Positions 18,384 through 26,839 are shown, counted from the stretch's first letter. The stretch: 64,000 nucleotides of DNA from JAAYHG01 sp012735455 (GCA_050951365.1 JBMNIX010000010.1:62001-126000), one strand, 5' to 3'. The notes: generated by a model from the sequence alone, not told the origin. Numbers and translations: made by a program.

Positions 18384-18575
18384 CTTCACGCCTCCCCAAA
18401 CCATCCCACTCTTATTATTGCCCTGCTCTTGGCACCCGATCCAAGACCTTCCCATAAAGTTGTGCACTGGAAAGATAGTGTCCCCACCCCATAGCACCGT
18501 TAGTCATTTCGGTAACCCGAGACTTTTTCCTTCTGTAAACCACCCTGAGAGCGGTTAACATTTGGTAAACACTGT

Positions 18576-20699
18576 TCAGTTACCCGGGACGGTTTCTGGA
18601 GACGAGGTTCCGAGCTTATCCGATTGGGGTGGTTCAAACTCTACTACCACCAATGAACCTGTCGGCACTTGGCTGCGCGGAGGTGGATCTTGCCTCACGG
18701 CTAGTCCCGTGCCCACCGGTTTCAGCACCAGATCCATCTCTGCTAGGGTTTGGGCTACCTGCAGTATGGTCTGCCCCTCTAGATTAGGTACTGTCACCAT
18801 ACCTGGGGCAGGTCGTGGCTGTCCCTGCACTAATACTACCTGAGTAGAAGGTGCAACCATGGTTCCTGGCGGTGGAGTCTGGTCCACAACTACACTACCT
18901 TCTCCCTCTACCTTGTAGGCCAGCCCTTTACCTTCCAACATCTTGCGTGCATCTGCCAGCGGCAGGTTAATGACTCCCGGTACCTCCACCACCGGCTCGG
19001 GCTCCTTTTCCTCCGGCAAGACAGTAGGCGCAATACCCAGGTATCGGAGGCTGTCTTCCATCACCCGTTTAAAGACAGGGGCAGCAACCACACCACCGTA
19101 ATAAGCACCTTGGGGTTCATCTACCAGCACCAGGCATGCCAAGCGTGGGTTATCTACCGGACCGAACCCAATAAAGGAGGCAACGTGCTTGTTGGAAACA
19201 TAGCGCCCCTCTTCTATCTTTTGGGCCGTCCCTGTTTTCCCCGCCAGGCGGTAACCGGGTATCTGGGCATTGCGACCAGTACCATCACTCACAACCCCCT
19301 CCAGCAAGGTTGCCAGCTGGTGCGCTGTCTCTTGGGACACCACCTGTCTAACCTCTTCGGGAGAAAAACTACGCACCAGGTTACCGTCACTGTCACGCAT
19401 TTCTCGCACTATTTGGGGTCTTAGTAAAACACCATGGTTGGCCACCGCCCCCACCATGCTAATCATTTGCATAGGAGTAACGGCGATGCCCTGTCCAAAG
19501 GAAATGTTTGCCTGCTCCACTGGCCCAACGCTCGTCACCGGCATAACAATACCCTGTTCCTCACCGGGCAGGCCCAGTCCTGGCACCTTGCCGAATCCAA
19601 AAGAGTCTATATAATGATAGAATCTGTCCTTGGCCATTCTGAGACCGATGGTCATGAAACCTACATTGCAGGAATTTTTCACTACCTCGGCAAAGGTTTG
19701 GCTCCCATGCGCTGTAACACAGCCAATGAAGTGATCGGCCACTTGCATGCCGCCGCGGCAGTAAAAGGAGTCGTTATTGCTTACCACGCCCTCTTCCATA
19801 GCAGCGGCTGCCGTCACAATTTTAAAGGTGGATCCTGGCTCATAGTTGTACCACACAGCTAGATTACGACGGTTCTCTTCAGGTACAGCCAGGGGCATGT
19901 TGGGATCGAAGGTAGGCCGGTTTGTTAGGCCCAGGATCTCACCTGTGGTAGGATCACTGACTACAATGAGCGCACTCCTAGCCTTTGTTTCCTCCATCAG
20001 GCGGTCAATCTCACGTTCGGCGACATGCTGGATAACTTCGTCAATTGTTAGGGTGAGGTTATACCCATCCTCAGAAGGCACATACTGTTTCTCGCCCCCG
20101 GGGATTTCCCGGCCGTCCGCGTCCGTTTCACCGCGAAAACGGCCAAAGGTACCTCTGAGTTCGTTATCATAAAGGAGTTCTATCCCCTCGAGTCCCTGGT
20201 TATCTATCCCGGCAAAACCCAGAACGTGTGCCGCCAAGCTCCCGTTAGGGTAAAAACGGGCGCTTTCCTCGACCAAGTACACCCCTTTCAATTTCAGGTC
20301 CCGCACCCGCGCACTCTTTTCAGCCTCAACCTTGCGGGCAATCCATTCAAAAGAGGAGTTCTTCTTAACCTTAGCCAGTACCGCATCCACCGGCAGCTCA
20401 AGAGCAACAGCAAGGGCTTGGGCCACCTTCTCTGGTTCGGTAAGCTGCCGCGGGTTTACCACCACGCTGTCCAGGCTAATGTTAATAACCAGTTTCTTGC
20501 CGTTACGGTCGGTCATAATACCTCGTTTCGGCTGAATCTCGATCTCTCGTAGGCGCTGGCTCAAGGCCTTGGCTTGGTACTTATCATTACACCAAACCTG
20601 AAGGTAGAAAAGGCGGGCAGCTAGCCCGCAGGTGGACAACGTTATGAAGAGTAGAAAGATTGCAATACGACGTCTCAGCATGGTTAAGGTCTGCTTCAC
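18576..20699 (-). CDS. spoVD: Class B penicillin-binding protein with two PASTA domains (SpoVD/FtsI type)
   Basis: This 707-residue membrane-anchored transpeptidase has an N-terminal transmembrane helix, the PBP dimerisation domain and the transpeptidase domain. Its active-site motifs are STFK (in YEPGSTFKIVTA), SCN (VKNSCNVG) and KTG (AGKTGTAQK). Two C-terminal PASTA domains begin at VPGVINLPLADARKML and VPNLEGQTILQVAQ. Two PASTA repeats and the dcw position fit both FtsI/Pbp2B and SpoVD. In this operon it is the only class B PBP, so it may serve both vegetative and spore-septum synthesis. Confidence 0.93.
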   Translation of the reverse strand: MKQTLTMLRRRIAIFLLFITLSTCGLAARLFYLQVWCNDKYQAKALSQRLREIEIQPKRGIMTDRNGKKLVINISLDSVVVNPRQLTEPEKVAQALAVALELPVDAVLAKVKKNSSFEWIARKVEAEKSARVRDLKLKGVYLVEESARFYPNGSLAAHVLGFAGIDNQGLEGIELLYDNELRGTFGRFRGETDADGREIPGGEKQYVPSEDGYNLTLTIDEVIQHVAEREIDRLMEETKARSALIVVSDPTTGEILGLTNRPTFDPNMPLAVPEENRRNLAVWYNYEPGSTFKIVTAAAAMEEGVVSNNDSFYCRGGMQVADHFIGCVTAHGSQTFAEVVKNSCNVGFMTIGLRMAKDRFYHYIDSFGFGKVPGLGLPGEEQGIVMPVTSVGPVEQANISFGQGIAVTPMQMISMVGAVANHGVLLRPQIVREMRDSDGNLVRSFSPEEVRQVVSQETAHQLATLLEGVVSDGTGRNAQIPGYRLAGKTGTAQKIEEGRYVSNKHVASFIGFGPVDNPRLACLVLVDEPQGAYYGGVVAAPVFKRVMEDSLRYLGIAPTVLPEEKEPEPVVEVPGVINLPLADARKMLEGKGLAYKVEGEGSVVVDQTPPPGTMVAPSTQVVLVQGQPRPAPGMVTVPNLEGQTILQVAQTLAEMDLVLKPVGTGLAVRQDPPPRSQVPTGSLVVVEFEPPQSDKLGTSSPETVPGN

Positions 20700-20715
20700 A
20701 TTGTCACACCAACCT

Positions 20716-21222
20716 TTACTGCACCTCAGTTAAACCCTGCGCCAATGCCTTTCGCAGGCCCAGGGCCCAATTAAGCAGAGCGGTCACCTTATCCCGGGGG
20801 CCCTCCGGGACCGAACCGGCAGGCGGAACCTGAGCTTCTTCTGCAGTAGGCACGGTAGGCAGGGCTGCAGTAACCACCCGCACCTCTTCCGGCTTGCACA
20901 TGCCAAGGCGAGTGGTAGCCTCACGCTCAATCCGTTCCAGGGATTTTAGTGCACCGGCCCTCTGCTCCAGCTGTTGCTGCACCGTGATGGCACGGGCCAA
21001 TTCTTGTTCTGCCCGGGCAATACGCAGATTTATTTGAGCAACATACGCGTATTGGGCCACGTAAAGTAGTACCAAAGCAACTGCCGTGGCTACAAAAAAG
21101 CCGTATGCAGTATGAGTTCCTACCCGCCTTTTCACGCGCCGTTTAATCACACGTCTGTTGGTGACAAAACGTTCTTCCGCTTCTAAAGGAATAGAAACAG
21201 CCACTGCTGCTTTCCCTACCAC
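20716..21222 (-). CDS. ftsL: Cell division protein FtsL
   Basis: This 168-residue protein has a basic cytoplasmic tail (about 1-38), one transmembrane helix (about 39-60), a leucine-zipper-like coiled coil (about 64-105) and the short conserved segment EREATTRLGMCKPEE. FtsL forms a complex with DivIB and DivIC and activates the septal synthase. GTG 21222 has AGAGGAGGG about 9 bases upstream. It sits in the standard position between rsmH and the PBP gene. The C-terminal tail of about 50 residues is longer than in most homologues. Confidence 0.83.
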   Translation of the reverse strand: MVGKAAVAVSIPLEAEERFVTNRRVIKRRVKRRVGTHTAYGFFVATAVALVLLYVAQYAYVAQINLRIARAEQELARAITVQQQLEQRAGALKSLERIEREATTRLGMCKPEEVRVVTAALPTVPTAEEAQVPPAGSVPEGPRDKVTALLNWALGLRKALAQGLTEVQ

Positions 21223-21243
21223 CTTATGCGACCCTCCTCTACC

Positions 21244-22143
21244 CTAGAACTCGACTCTTTTTTCCGCAGCTCTAAGCTTCGCGCTGCGCGAACGCGGGTT
21301 CTTTTCTAGCTCCTCTGCACTAGGCAGAACAGCTTTCTTCGTAAGAACAGTAAACTCACCCGATTGGGCTAGGTTACGTAGGGTATGCTTGACAATTCGG
21401 TCCTCCAGCGAATGAAAAGAGATTATGCAGATACGACCCCCAGGAGCTAGGATCTGACTAGCAGCCGCCAGGCCCTGCTCTAAACCGCTCAGTTCTTCAT
21501 TGACGGCAATGCGTAGGGCCTGGAAGGTCCTCTTGGCCGGATGCGGTCCGCGACGTCTCGCCGCTGCCGGTATCGCTGCCTTTATCACTTCCACCAGCTC
21601 CCCGGTTGTTTCTAGCGGACGCTGCAGCCGACGTTTCTCAATGAATGCTGCTATACGCTTGGCCCATCTTTCTTCACCGTAAGCAAAGATAATGCGAGCC
21701 AGCTCCTCTCGTGACCAAGTGTTGACTATCTCCTTCGCCGTAAGGGATTGCGTACGGTCCATCCTCATATCAAGAGGGGCGTCCATTTGGTAAGAAAAGC
21801 CCCTTTCCGCTTGGTCTAGTTGGGGCGAAGACACCCCCAGGTCAAAGAAGATTCCTTGAGGCTGAGGAAACCCCGATTCCTCCCACACCGCTTTAAGGTC
21901 CCTGTAGTTAGCATGCACCAACAGTACCCGGTGAGCAAAAGCGCTTAGTCTCTCCCTGGCAACTGCCAGCGCCACCTCGTCTCTGTCTATACCCAACAAC
22001 AGCCCGTCCGGGGTGGTTCGCCAGAGGATTTCCAAGGCGTGACCGGCACAACCCAGGGTACTGTCTATGTACACACCGCCTGGTCTACAGTTTAGGACTC
22101 TTAGACTCTCTTCGAGCAGAACACTTTGGTGCTGACACTTCAA
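21244..22143 (-). CDS. rsmH: 16S rRNA (cytosine1402-N4)-methyltransferase
   Basis: This 299-residue SAM-dependent methyltransferase (formerly MraW) modifies C1402 of 16S rRNA. The N-terminal SVLLEESLRVL, the SAM loop DSTLGCAGHALEIL, the FDLGVSSPQLD motif and the C-terminal ISFHSLEDRIVK segment are all present. TTG start with AGGGGGC about 7 bases upstream. It follows mraZ by 11 bases. Confidence 0.95.
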   Translation of the reverse strand: MKCQHQSVLLEESLRVLNCRPGGVYIDSTLGCAGHALEILWRTTPDGLLLGIDRDEVALAVARERLSAFAHRVLLVHANYRDLKAVWEESGFPQPQGIFFDLGVSSPQLDQAERGFSYQMDAPLDMRMDRTQSLTAKEIVNTWSREELARIIFAYGEERWAKRIAAFIEKRRLQRPLETTGELVEVIKAAIPAAARRRGPHPAKRTFQALRIAVNEELSGLEQGLAAASQILAPGGRICIISFHSLEDRIVKHTLRNLAQSGEFTVLTKKAVLPSAEELEKNPRSRSAKLRAAEKRVEF

Positions 22144-22154
22144 TGGTCGGCCCC

Positions 22155-22595
22155 CTAGATACCGAAATCCACCAGCTTTTCCGCCAACTCACCATAATTG
22201 TCACGAACGTTGGCACTGTAGCTTTCCCATTCACTGAGGCTCCATATCTCTACGCGGTTGGATACCCCAATGATGGCCGTTTCCTTTTCAATCCCGGCAT
22301 AACCTCTGAGGCTAGGTGGTATTAGCACTCGGCCTTGCTTATCCGGCTCACACTCGGTAGCCCCAGCGAAGAAAAAGCGGACAAATGCCCGTGTCTCACT
22401 GCGCGTAAACGGTAACTCCTTGAGCTTTTGCTCTAGCGTAGCCCACTCCGAGATAGGGTATGCAAAGAGACAACGGTCCAAACCGCGGGTCATTATAAAG
22501 CGTTCGCCGAGTTCCTCCCGCAAACGGGCAGGAATAAACAGCCGTCCTTTGCTATCCAAGGCATGCTGGTATTCCCCCATGAACACGGCGTTCAC
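22155..22595 (-). CDS. mraZ: Transcriptional regulator MraZ
   Basis: This 146-residue protein consists of two SpoVT/AbrB-like MraZ domains (MGEYQHALDSKGRLFIPA and TECEPDKQGRVLIPPSLRGYA). MraZ binds repeated TGGG boxes upstream of its own gene and represses the dcw operon in species studied. Three such boxes spaced 10 bases apart are visible just upstream. GTG 22595 has AGGAG five bases before it; the alternative GTG three codons later is also possible. Confidence 0.93.
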   Translation of the reverse strand: MNAVFMGEYQHALDSKGRLFIPARLREELGERFIMTRGLDRCLFAYPISEWATLEQKLKELPFTRSETRAFVRFFFAGATECEPDKQGRVLIPPSLRGYAGIEKETAIIGVSNRVEIWSLSEWESYSANVRDNYGELAEKLVDFGI

Positions 22596-22621
22596 CCCAT
22601 CTCCTTCTTATTGCTTGTTTG

Positions 22622-22646
22622 CCCCACTCTCCCCCACTTTTCACCA
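22622..22646 (-). promoter_or_regulatory. Candidate MraZ operator: three 10-bp-spaced TGG boxes
   Basis: On the minus strand TGGTG, TGGGG and TGGGG begin exactly 10 bases apart, about 27-50 bases before the mraZ start. This spacing and core match the known MraZ-binding arrangement of repeated TGGGN boxes with 5-base gaps. The first repeat deviates by one base. No clear -35/-10 pair could be assigned beside it. Confidence 0.65.
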
Positions 22647-22693
22647 CTTACATTCGTTACCTGAGGTTGTTTTTCCTTCTTGCCTGGAAAAAA

Positions 22694-22715
22694 ATTAAAG
22701 ACCTGGAAATCCAGG
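22694..22715 (-). terminator. Terminator after HutP-family gene
   Basis: CCTGG and CCAGG form a short hairpin, followed on the minus strand by TCTTTAATTTTTTTT. It separates the hutP-like gene from mraZ, so the dcw cluster must have its own promoter downstream of it or depend on readthrough. Confidence 0.7.
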
Positions 22716-22737
22716 CCTATCTGGCTATAAAGGACAA

Positions 22738-23181
22738 CTAATTGTGATAGCTAGGTTCGGGACCTGTGCTTATCGCCCGATGCCCCAGCCCAATGGCTGT
22801 TTCATTTAAGTGTAAGAGACCAATACCGCAGAAGATAACCACCACGATGTGGTGCCCCTGCCTAGCAATGCCGATTTTCCCACCCACGTTTAGGCCCATA
22901 GCCTTGGGCATAATCTGAGCCAAAGCCTCCCGCGCCGCTCCAGCTACTCCCCCCTCGGCAGATTGAACTTCGGCAATTAGGCCTTCACGCTTAGCCGCCA
23001 CCACAGATCGTTCAATGACTTTCTTAACGGACGAGATAAACTCGCCACCATAGTCCACTGCAGCTGCGTAGATCTCATGACGGCGATAAGCCTCCTTAAG
23101 ACGCTGCTCCTCTTCACGGGTACGGGACAAGGCCATTTCGCAGGCAGCACGAGCTACTTCAGCGGCATGTGCAAACTCCAC
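22738..23181 (-). CDS. HutP-family protein
   Basis: This 147-residue protein ends with the block characteristic of clostridial HutP-family proteins: DYGGEFISSVKKVIERSVVA, then KAMGLNVGGKIGIA, then GIGLLHLNETAIGLGHRAIS. Bacillus HutP is an L-histidine- and metal-dependent RNA antiterminator of the histidine-utilisation operon. Here no hut gene is nearby. The HxxxH-like metal-ligand region of Bacillus HutP aligns by eye with an Ala/Gly-rich stretch lacking histidines; only the His of GLGHRAI remains. A different ligand or role is therefore likely. Its own terminator separates it from mraZ. Confidence 0.68.
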   Translation of the reverse strand: MEFAHAAEVARAACEMALSRTREEEQRLKEAYRRHEIYAAAVDYGGEFISSVKKVIERSVVAAKREGLIAEVQSAEGGVAGAAREALAQIMPKAMGLNVGGKIGIARQGHHIVVVIFCGIGLLHLNETAIGLGHRAISTGPEPSYHN

Positions 23182-23236
23182 CTAACCCCTCCCTTAGTTC
23201 ATCCTTTGAAAAACCGAGTGCATCACACTAAGAGAG

Positions 23237-23253
23237 AAGCAGTCCATCTGCTT
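23237..23253 (-). terminator. Weak hairpin after Spo0E-like gene
   Basis: AAGCAG pairs with CTGCTT around a 5-base loop and is followed on the minus strand by TCTCTCTT. The stem is short, so termination is only possible. Confidence 0.35.
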
Positions 23254-23299
23254 GACGACTCGAATACCTTACCTTATACCACAAGTAACCCTCGTATTC

Positions 23300-23461
23300 T
23301 TACATTCCTGTTAATTGGCGGGTGGCCAAGACCAGATACCGGTCCAACTCCGAGCTGAGCTCTAGCACCCATCCCTTTGGTACGCCGCCACAGGCTCCAC
23401 GTGCCAGCAGGTACAACTGGGCTCGCAGGTCCTCTATGCGGCTAAAGAGCTCTGACTCCAA
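23300..23461 (-). CDS. Spo0E-like aspartyl-phosphate phosphatase
   Basis: This 53-residue protein begins MESELFSRIEDLRAQLY and contains LSSELDRYLV. It fits the small two-helix Spo0E family, whose SQELD signature dephosphorylates Spo0A~P and so delays sporulation; here the signature reads SSELD, with the key acidic residue retained. Start TTG 23461 is supported by GGGAGG 9 bases upstream and an in-frame TGA just before it. It lies between the lipoprotein gene and the HutP-family gene, on the same strand. Confidence 0.72.
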   Translation of the reverse strand: MESELFSRIEDLRAQLYLLARGACGGVPKGWVLELSSELDRYLVLATRQLTGM

Positions 23462-23603
23462 GACTAACTTCCTCCCTCACCTGGACGTCGCACCTATAAT
23501 AGCACGGGCTCAATGGAAAATCAAGCAAGAATATGCAAAAATTGAGATTAAGTTGTTATTACATGGCATAAACTGCCTAAATGAGATACTTGGCAAGAAA
23601 AGA

Positions 23604-25253
23604 TTAGCGAAGAGGCTGTACGACCACCTGGATAGGATAGGGAGCGTTTTGGTTATCGGCATTCAGGTAAGCCAACCAATGTCCACTAGGGGTCAGGCGA
23701 CTCTTCCACCCCGCACCTTGGGTCAGGGCCTGTGGTTTCGTCTCGGATCGGATAAGATACAACTGTGTGGCCAAGCTGTCCGCGGCGTGAGCCGACAGCC
23801 GCGGCAACAGCAAGTGTCCATCCCACCAGATCAGAGGTTCGTCTACTGCATCAGCGGCAAGAATGGTTGACTGATCAGGGTTTGGACCGTAACTCAACAC
23901 CGTCACTCCCCCGCTCGCTTCATAGCGGTACACGATTACCTCTTGGCCTGAGGGTGCGAAGCCGGCCACTGTAATCCAATCTCCCTGGGCCATGCCCAAG
24001 TCCTGCAGTGTTCCATCGAGGCTTCCCAAAAGTAGCCGGCGCCAGCTGACCTGGCTTAGACCATAGGTATCTTGAGTGAGAGAACCACTGAGAAAAGCTA
24101 ATCGGGTGCTGTCTTCGTCCCAGACAGGGGCCCCGGCTTTTTCGCTCCTCGGGGGGGTCCAAGAAGTCAATTCTTCGCCCTGCTGCGTGACCACCGCAAG
24201 ACGTGTGGCTGGGGGCAACGGACCGTCCTCACCAATCTGAAAATCAAAGCTTTCCCCCTCTGCACGGGCGCTAAGATAGGCCAGCTTTTTGCCATCAGGT
24301 GACCAAACAGGGTAAAAAGCGTACTCGCCTTGAAAACCTATCACAATCTCACGGCCGCTATTCACATCCAGTAGCACTAAACCATGATGGCTAGGGTCAG
24401 TCTCAGGGAAAACAACGCTCTCTCCTGTAGGCGAAAACTGCACAGCAAAAAGACCATCCCAGGTTGGGAGGTCGTCTCTTAGACGCACCGCCTCACCACT
24501 CCTGGTATTCACCGACCAAAGATCAGACCCGCGGTGTACCAGCAGGCGACCCGATTCAGAAGAGTAGTAATGGTCGCGGATGAGGCTAAATCCACCCGGA
24601 AGCCAAGCCACCTCTCGGCGCTTTCCATCCAAGGTAACCGACATAACCGCTACACCGCGTTCGCCAAGATGGCTGCCCTGCGGCTGTACACCATCAATGA
24701 CATAGAGCAGGGCGTCCCCTTCCTGGTTCCAACCCAGCAAATTCATACTTGTTGTTCCGTAGCTCCCTCGCTCCACCAATTGTGCCAGGCGGCGGACCTG
24801 GTTAGAAGCTCTCTCCCATACCCATAGACCATAACCGCTGGCCTGTCCATATATTGCCAGGTATTCTCCATCTGGCGACCACATCAGCTCCGGTAGCAGA
24901 CCAAAAAAGGGCCCCAATGTTGTCTTGTCTTCGTTAATCTTAAGCTCTACCGCCAGCGGTAGTTCTTCACGCGGAAGCTCCACCGGCTCGCGATTCTCAT
25001 GATCTCCGCCTTGATTTGGGCCTGGCTCTGGCCCTGTCTCATCCTCGTTCGGCTCTTGTGTCGAATCGCCCCCTTGAGAAGGCACTGTCATTCCTGGTTC
25101 ATCCTGAGCCGGAACAGGGGATGAGACGGACGGTTCAGTATGGCCAGGGTCCGTCATGGGACCCGAAGACCTACATCCGACTGTACCAAGTGCTAAGCTC
25201 AGCACCAATAGCAGGGTTATGACTATGTAAATCAGATTTCGGCCAAATCCCAT
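23604..25253 (-). CDS. Lipoprotein with WD40/TolB-like beta-propeller
   Basis: This 549-residue protein has an N-terminal hydrophobic segment and a lipobox ending LGTVGC (Cys27 region). A Pro/Glu/Gly-rich linker of about 70 residues follows, then repeated TolB/WD40-like blades with the pattern SPDGxxxAY (for example WSPDGEYLAIYG and WSPDGKKLAYLS). It is probably anchored on the outer face of the membrane. No enzyme motif was recognised; propellers of this kind usually bind proteins or ligands. ATG 25253 has GGGGAGGAG upstream. It precedes the Spo0E-like gene on the same strand. Confidence 0.78.
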   Translation of the reverse strand: MGFGRNLIYIVITLLLVLSLALGTVGCRSSGPMTDPGHTEPSVSSPVPAQDEPGMTVPSQGGDSTQEPNEDETGPEPGPNQGGDHENREPVELPREELPLAVELKINEDKTTLGPFFGLLPELMWSPDGEYLAIYGQASGYGLWVWERASNQVRRLAQLVERGSYGTTSMNLLGWNQEGDALLYVIDGVQPQGSHLGERGVAVMSVTLDGKRREVAWLPGGFSLIRDHYYSSESGRLLVHRGSDLWSVNTRSGEAVRLRDDLPTWDGLFAVQFSPTGESVVFPETDPSHHGLVLLDVNSGREIVIGFQGEYAFYPVWSPDGKKLAYLSARAEGESFDFQIGEDGPLPPATRLAVVTQQGEELTSWTPPRSEKAGAPVWDEDSTRLAFLSGSLTQDTYGLSQVSWRRLLLGSLDGTLQDLGMAQGDWITVAGFAPSGQEVIVYRYEASGGVTVLSYGPNPDQSTILAADAVDEPLIWWDGHLLLPRLSAHAADSLATQLYLIRSETKPQALTQGAGWKSRLTPSGHWLAYLNADNQNAPYPIQVVVQPLR

Positions 25254-25333
25254 AGCGTCTCCTCCCCAATTCCCTACTCAAAGTATAAGACGCATAGATT
25301 ACAAAAAAGTTACTGTGTAATTAAGCACAAGAT

Positions 25334-25354
25334 AAGCCCCGGCACCCGGGGCTT
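25334..25354 (-). terminator. Hairpin after SASP gene
   Basis: AAGCCCCGG pairs with CCGGGGCTT around a 3-base loop, directly after the spore-protein stop codon. The U-tract is weak on the minus strand. Confidence 0.6.
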
Positions 25355-25357
25355 TGT

Positions 25358-25579
25358 CTATTCCGGTTTCGCACCAGTGCGATCCATCTCTTTCTCTGCA
25401 AAGCGGATCATCTTTTTGACCATGTTACCACCGATCTTGCCCACTTCTCGGGTGGTCATGTTTTCCCACCCTTCTTCCTGGATATTATCTTCCAGCTGCA
25501 GGTCCTCCGCTACCTCGTACTTGAGTTCTTCCAGGTCATCTTCCGCCGCTTCATACTTCGGCCTTCTGCGCCGTGCCAT
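25358..25579 (-). CDS. Alpha/beta-type small acid-soluble spore protein (diverged)
   Basis: This 73-residue protein carries the conserved core KYEVAEDL and GWENMTTREVGKIGGNMVKKMI of alpha/beta SASPs, which coat and protect spore DNA. The N-terminus is basic (MARRRRPKYE) and followed by an acidic stretch, unlike Bacillus SspA/B, and the usual GPR cleavage motif is not evident. Start ATG 25579 follows a GAGAGGTGA ribosome site. A forespore (sigma-G) promoter could not be fixed by eye. A second SASP occurs at 40631. Confidence 0.85.
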   Translation of the reverse strand: MARRRRPKYEAAEDDLEELKYEVAEDLQLEDNIQEEGWENMTTREVGKIGGNMVKKMIRFAEKEMDRTGAKPE

Positions 25580-25698
25580 GTAATCACCTCTCGCTATTAA
25601 TATTGCCAGTTTGACCATCATCTCTTACGGTCCAAATTTCGTTTTAGCAGGAACAACGCGGAAAAGCAGGGAATACTTCTTATCCAGGAGGGATTACT

Positions 25699-26211
25699 TT
25701 GAGCAAAAAACGGCGTGAGGCTGTTCTGGATGTGCTGCGACAAAGGAAGGAGCCTGTAACAGGAAACGAGCTGGCTGCTCTGTTTGGTGTAAGCCGCCAG
25801 GTAATAGTGCAGGATATTGCGCTCCTTAGAGCACACGGTGCCGACATCGTGGCCACGTCGCAAGGCTACCTGCACGGCGAAAGCGGTAAACCATCCTTCC
25901 TTGCTAAGCGTGTGGCCTGTCGCCACCAGGCCCATCAGACAAGATCTGAACTCTTGGCCATGGTTGAATCCGGCTGTCGGGTTGTAGATGTGATTGTGGA
26001 ACACCCACTCTATGGTGAAATACGCGGCCTACTGCTACTGCAAACCCCTGCTGACGTGGAAAGGTTTGTTGAACAGTATGAAAACCAAGAAGCCCAGCTG
26101 CTTTCTAGTTTGACCGGAGGTGTGCACCTGCACACGCTACAAGCACCTTCCGCTACCGCCTTGAAACGGGCAGAAGATGCACTGCGCCAACTAGGTTTTC
26201 TCTTGGACTGA
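25699..26211 (+). CDS. niaR: Niacin-responsive repressor NiaR (HTH + 3H domain)
   Basis: This 170-residue protein has an N-terminal winged helix-turn-helix (VTGNELAALFGVSRQVIVQDIALLR, about residues 20-44) and a C-terminal 3H domain with conserved His residues (CRHQAHQTRSELL, VEHPLYGEI, GGVHLHTL). NiaR/YrxA proteins repress NAD-biosynthesis and niacin-transport genes when nicotinic acid is abundant. TTG start with GGAGG 7 bases upstream. The next gene encodes an ECF S component with its own promoter, a natural niacin-transport candidate. Confidence 0.88.
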   Translation: MSKKRREAVLDVLRQRKEPVTGNELAALFGVSRQVIVQDIALLRAHGADIVATSQGYLHGESGKPSFLAKRVACRHQAHQTRSELLAMVESGCRVVDVIVEHPLYGEIRGLLLLQTPADVERFVEQYENQEAQLLSSLTGGVHLHTLQAPSATALKRAEDALRQLGFLLD

Positions 26212-26234
26212 AAGATTGACTTCTGACTTTACAC

Positions 26235-26263
26235 TTGACAAGACAGCCCGCCTCTCGTAGAAT
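26235..26263 (+). promoter_or_regulatory. Sigma-A promoter of the ECF S-component gene
   Basis: TTGACA (26235-26240), a 17-base spacer and TAGAAT (26258-26263). The -35 lies within the palindrome CTTGACAAG, and TGACTT repeats lie just upstream, so a repressor such as NiaR could act here. This last point is inference. Confidence 0.72.
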
Positions 26264-26307
26264 GGCCGTAGAAGATTCCTCCTAACGAGGGAAGGGGATG
26301 CAACCCA

Positions 26308-26811
26308 GTGCGAATTCGCGATCTTGTTTATGGCTCCATACTTACAGCTTTAGCACTCATTATCCCAATTGCCTTTGGCGGTTACCTGCGCGTCTATCTG
26401 CCGCCATTTTCAGCAACCCTAACCTCCCACGTTCCTGTACTGTTAGCCATGCTGGCGGGACCAGCGGTGGCCGCCATGGTGGGGGTTGGCTCTGCCCTCG
26501 GTTTTCTCCTCGTGCTCGGCCCTGTGGTTGCCGCCCGGGCGGCTGTTCATATGTTGGTCGGTGCGATTGGTGCGATGCTTGTTCAGCAGGGGAGGAGCTT
26601 TAGATTTGCTCTCCTTTTTACCGCTCCGCTCCACAGCGTGTTTGAAGCCCTGGTGGTCCTGCCCTTTGGCTTTACTTCTTACGAGGCCTTGATCATTGTC
26701 GGGGTGGGTACGTTCTTACACCATCTAGTAGATGCTACCATCGCCTTGGCGGTGGTCGCAAGCCTAAAGGTAAGCGGCTTGATCAAAGCTCGAGGACCTC
26801 TTCCCCACTAG
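26308..26811 (+). CDS. ECF transporter S component, candidate niacin importer
   Basis: This 167-residue protein has about six transmembrane helices. The N-terminal pattern (MRIRDLVYGSILTALALIIP) and the Ala/Gly-rich helices are those of substrate-binding S components of energy-coupling-factor vitamin transporters. No ATPase or T component is nearby, so it would use a shared module. Position directly after niaR makes niacin the likely substrate (NiaX-like), but this is context only. GTG 26308 has AAGGGG 10 bases upstream. It ends at a strong bidirectional terminator. Confidence 0.75.
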   Translation: MRIRDLVYGSILTALALIIPIAFGGYLRVYLPPFSATLTSHVPVLLAMLAGPAVAAMVGVGSALGFLLVLGPVVAARAAVHMLVGAIGAMLVQQGRSFRFALLFTAPLHSVFEALVVLPFGFTSYEALIIVGVGTFLHHLVDATIALAVVASLKVSGLIKARGPLPH

Positions 26812-26839
26812 AACCAATGGATATACCATTAACGTTATA

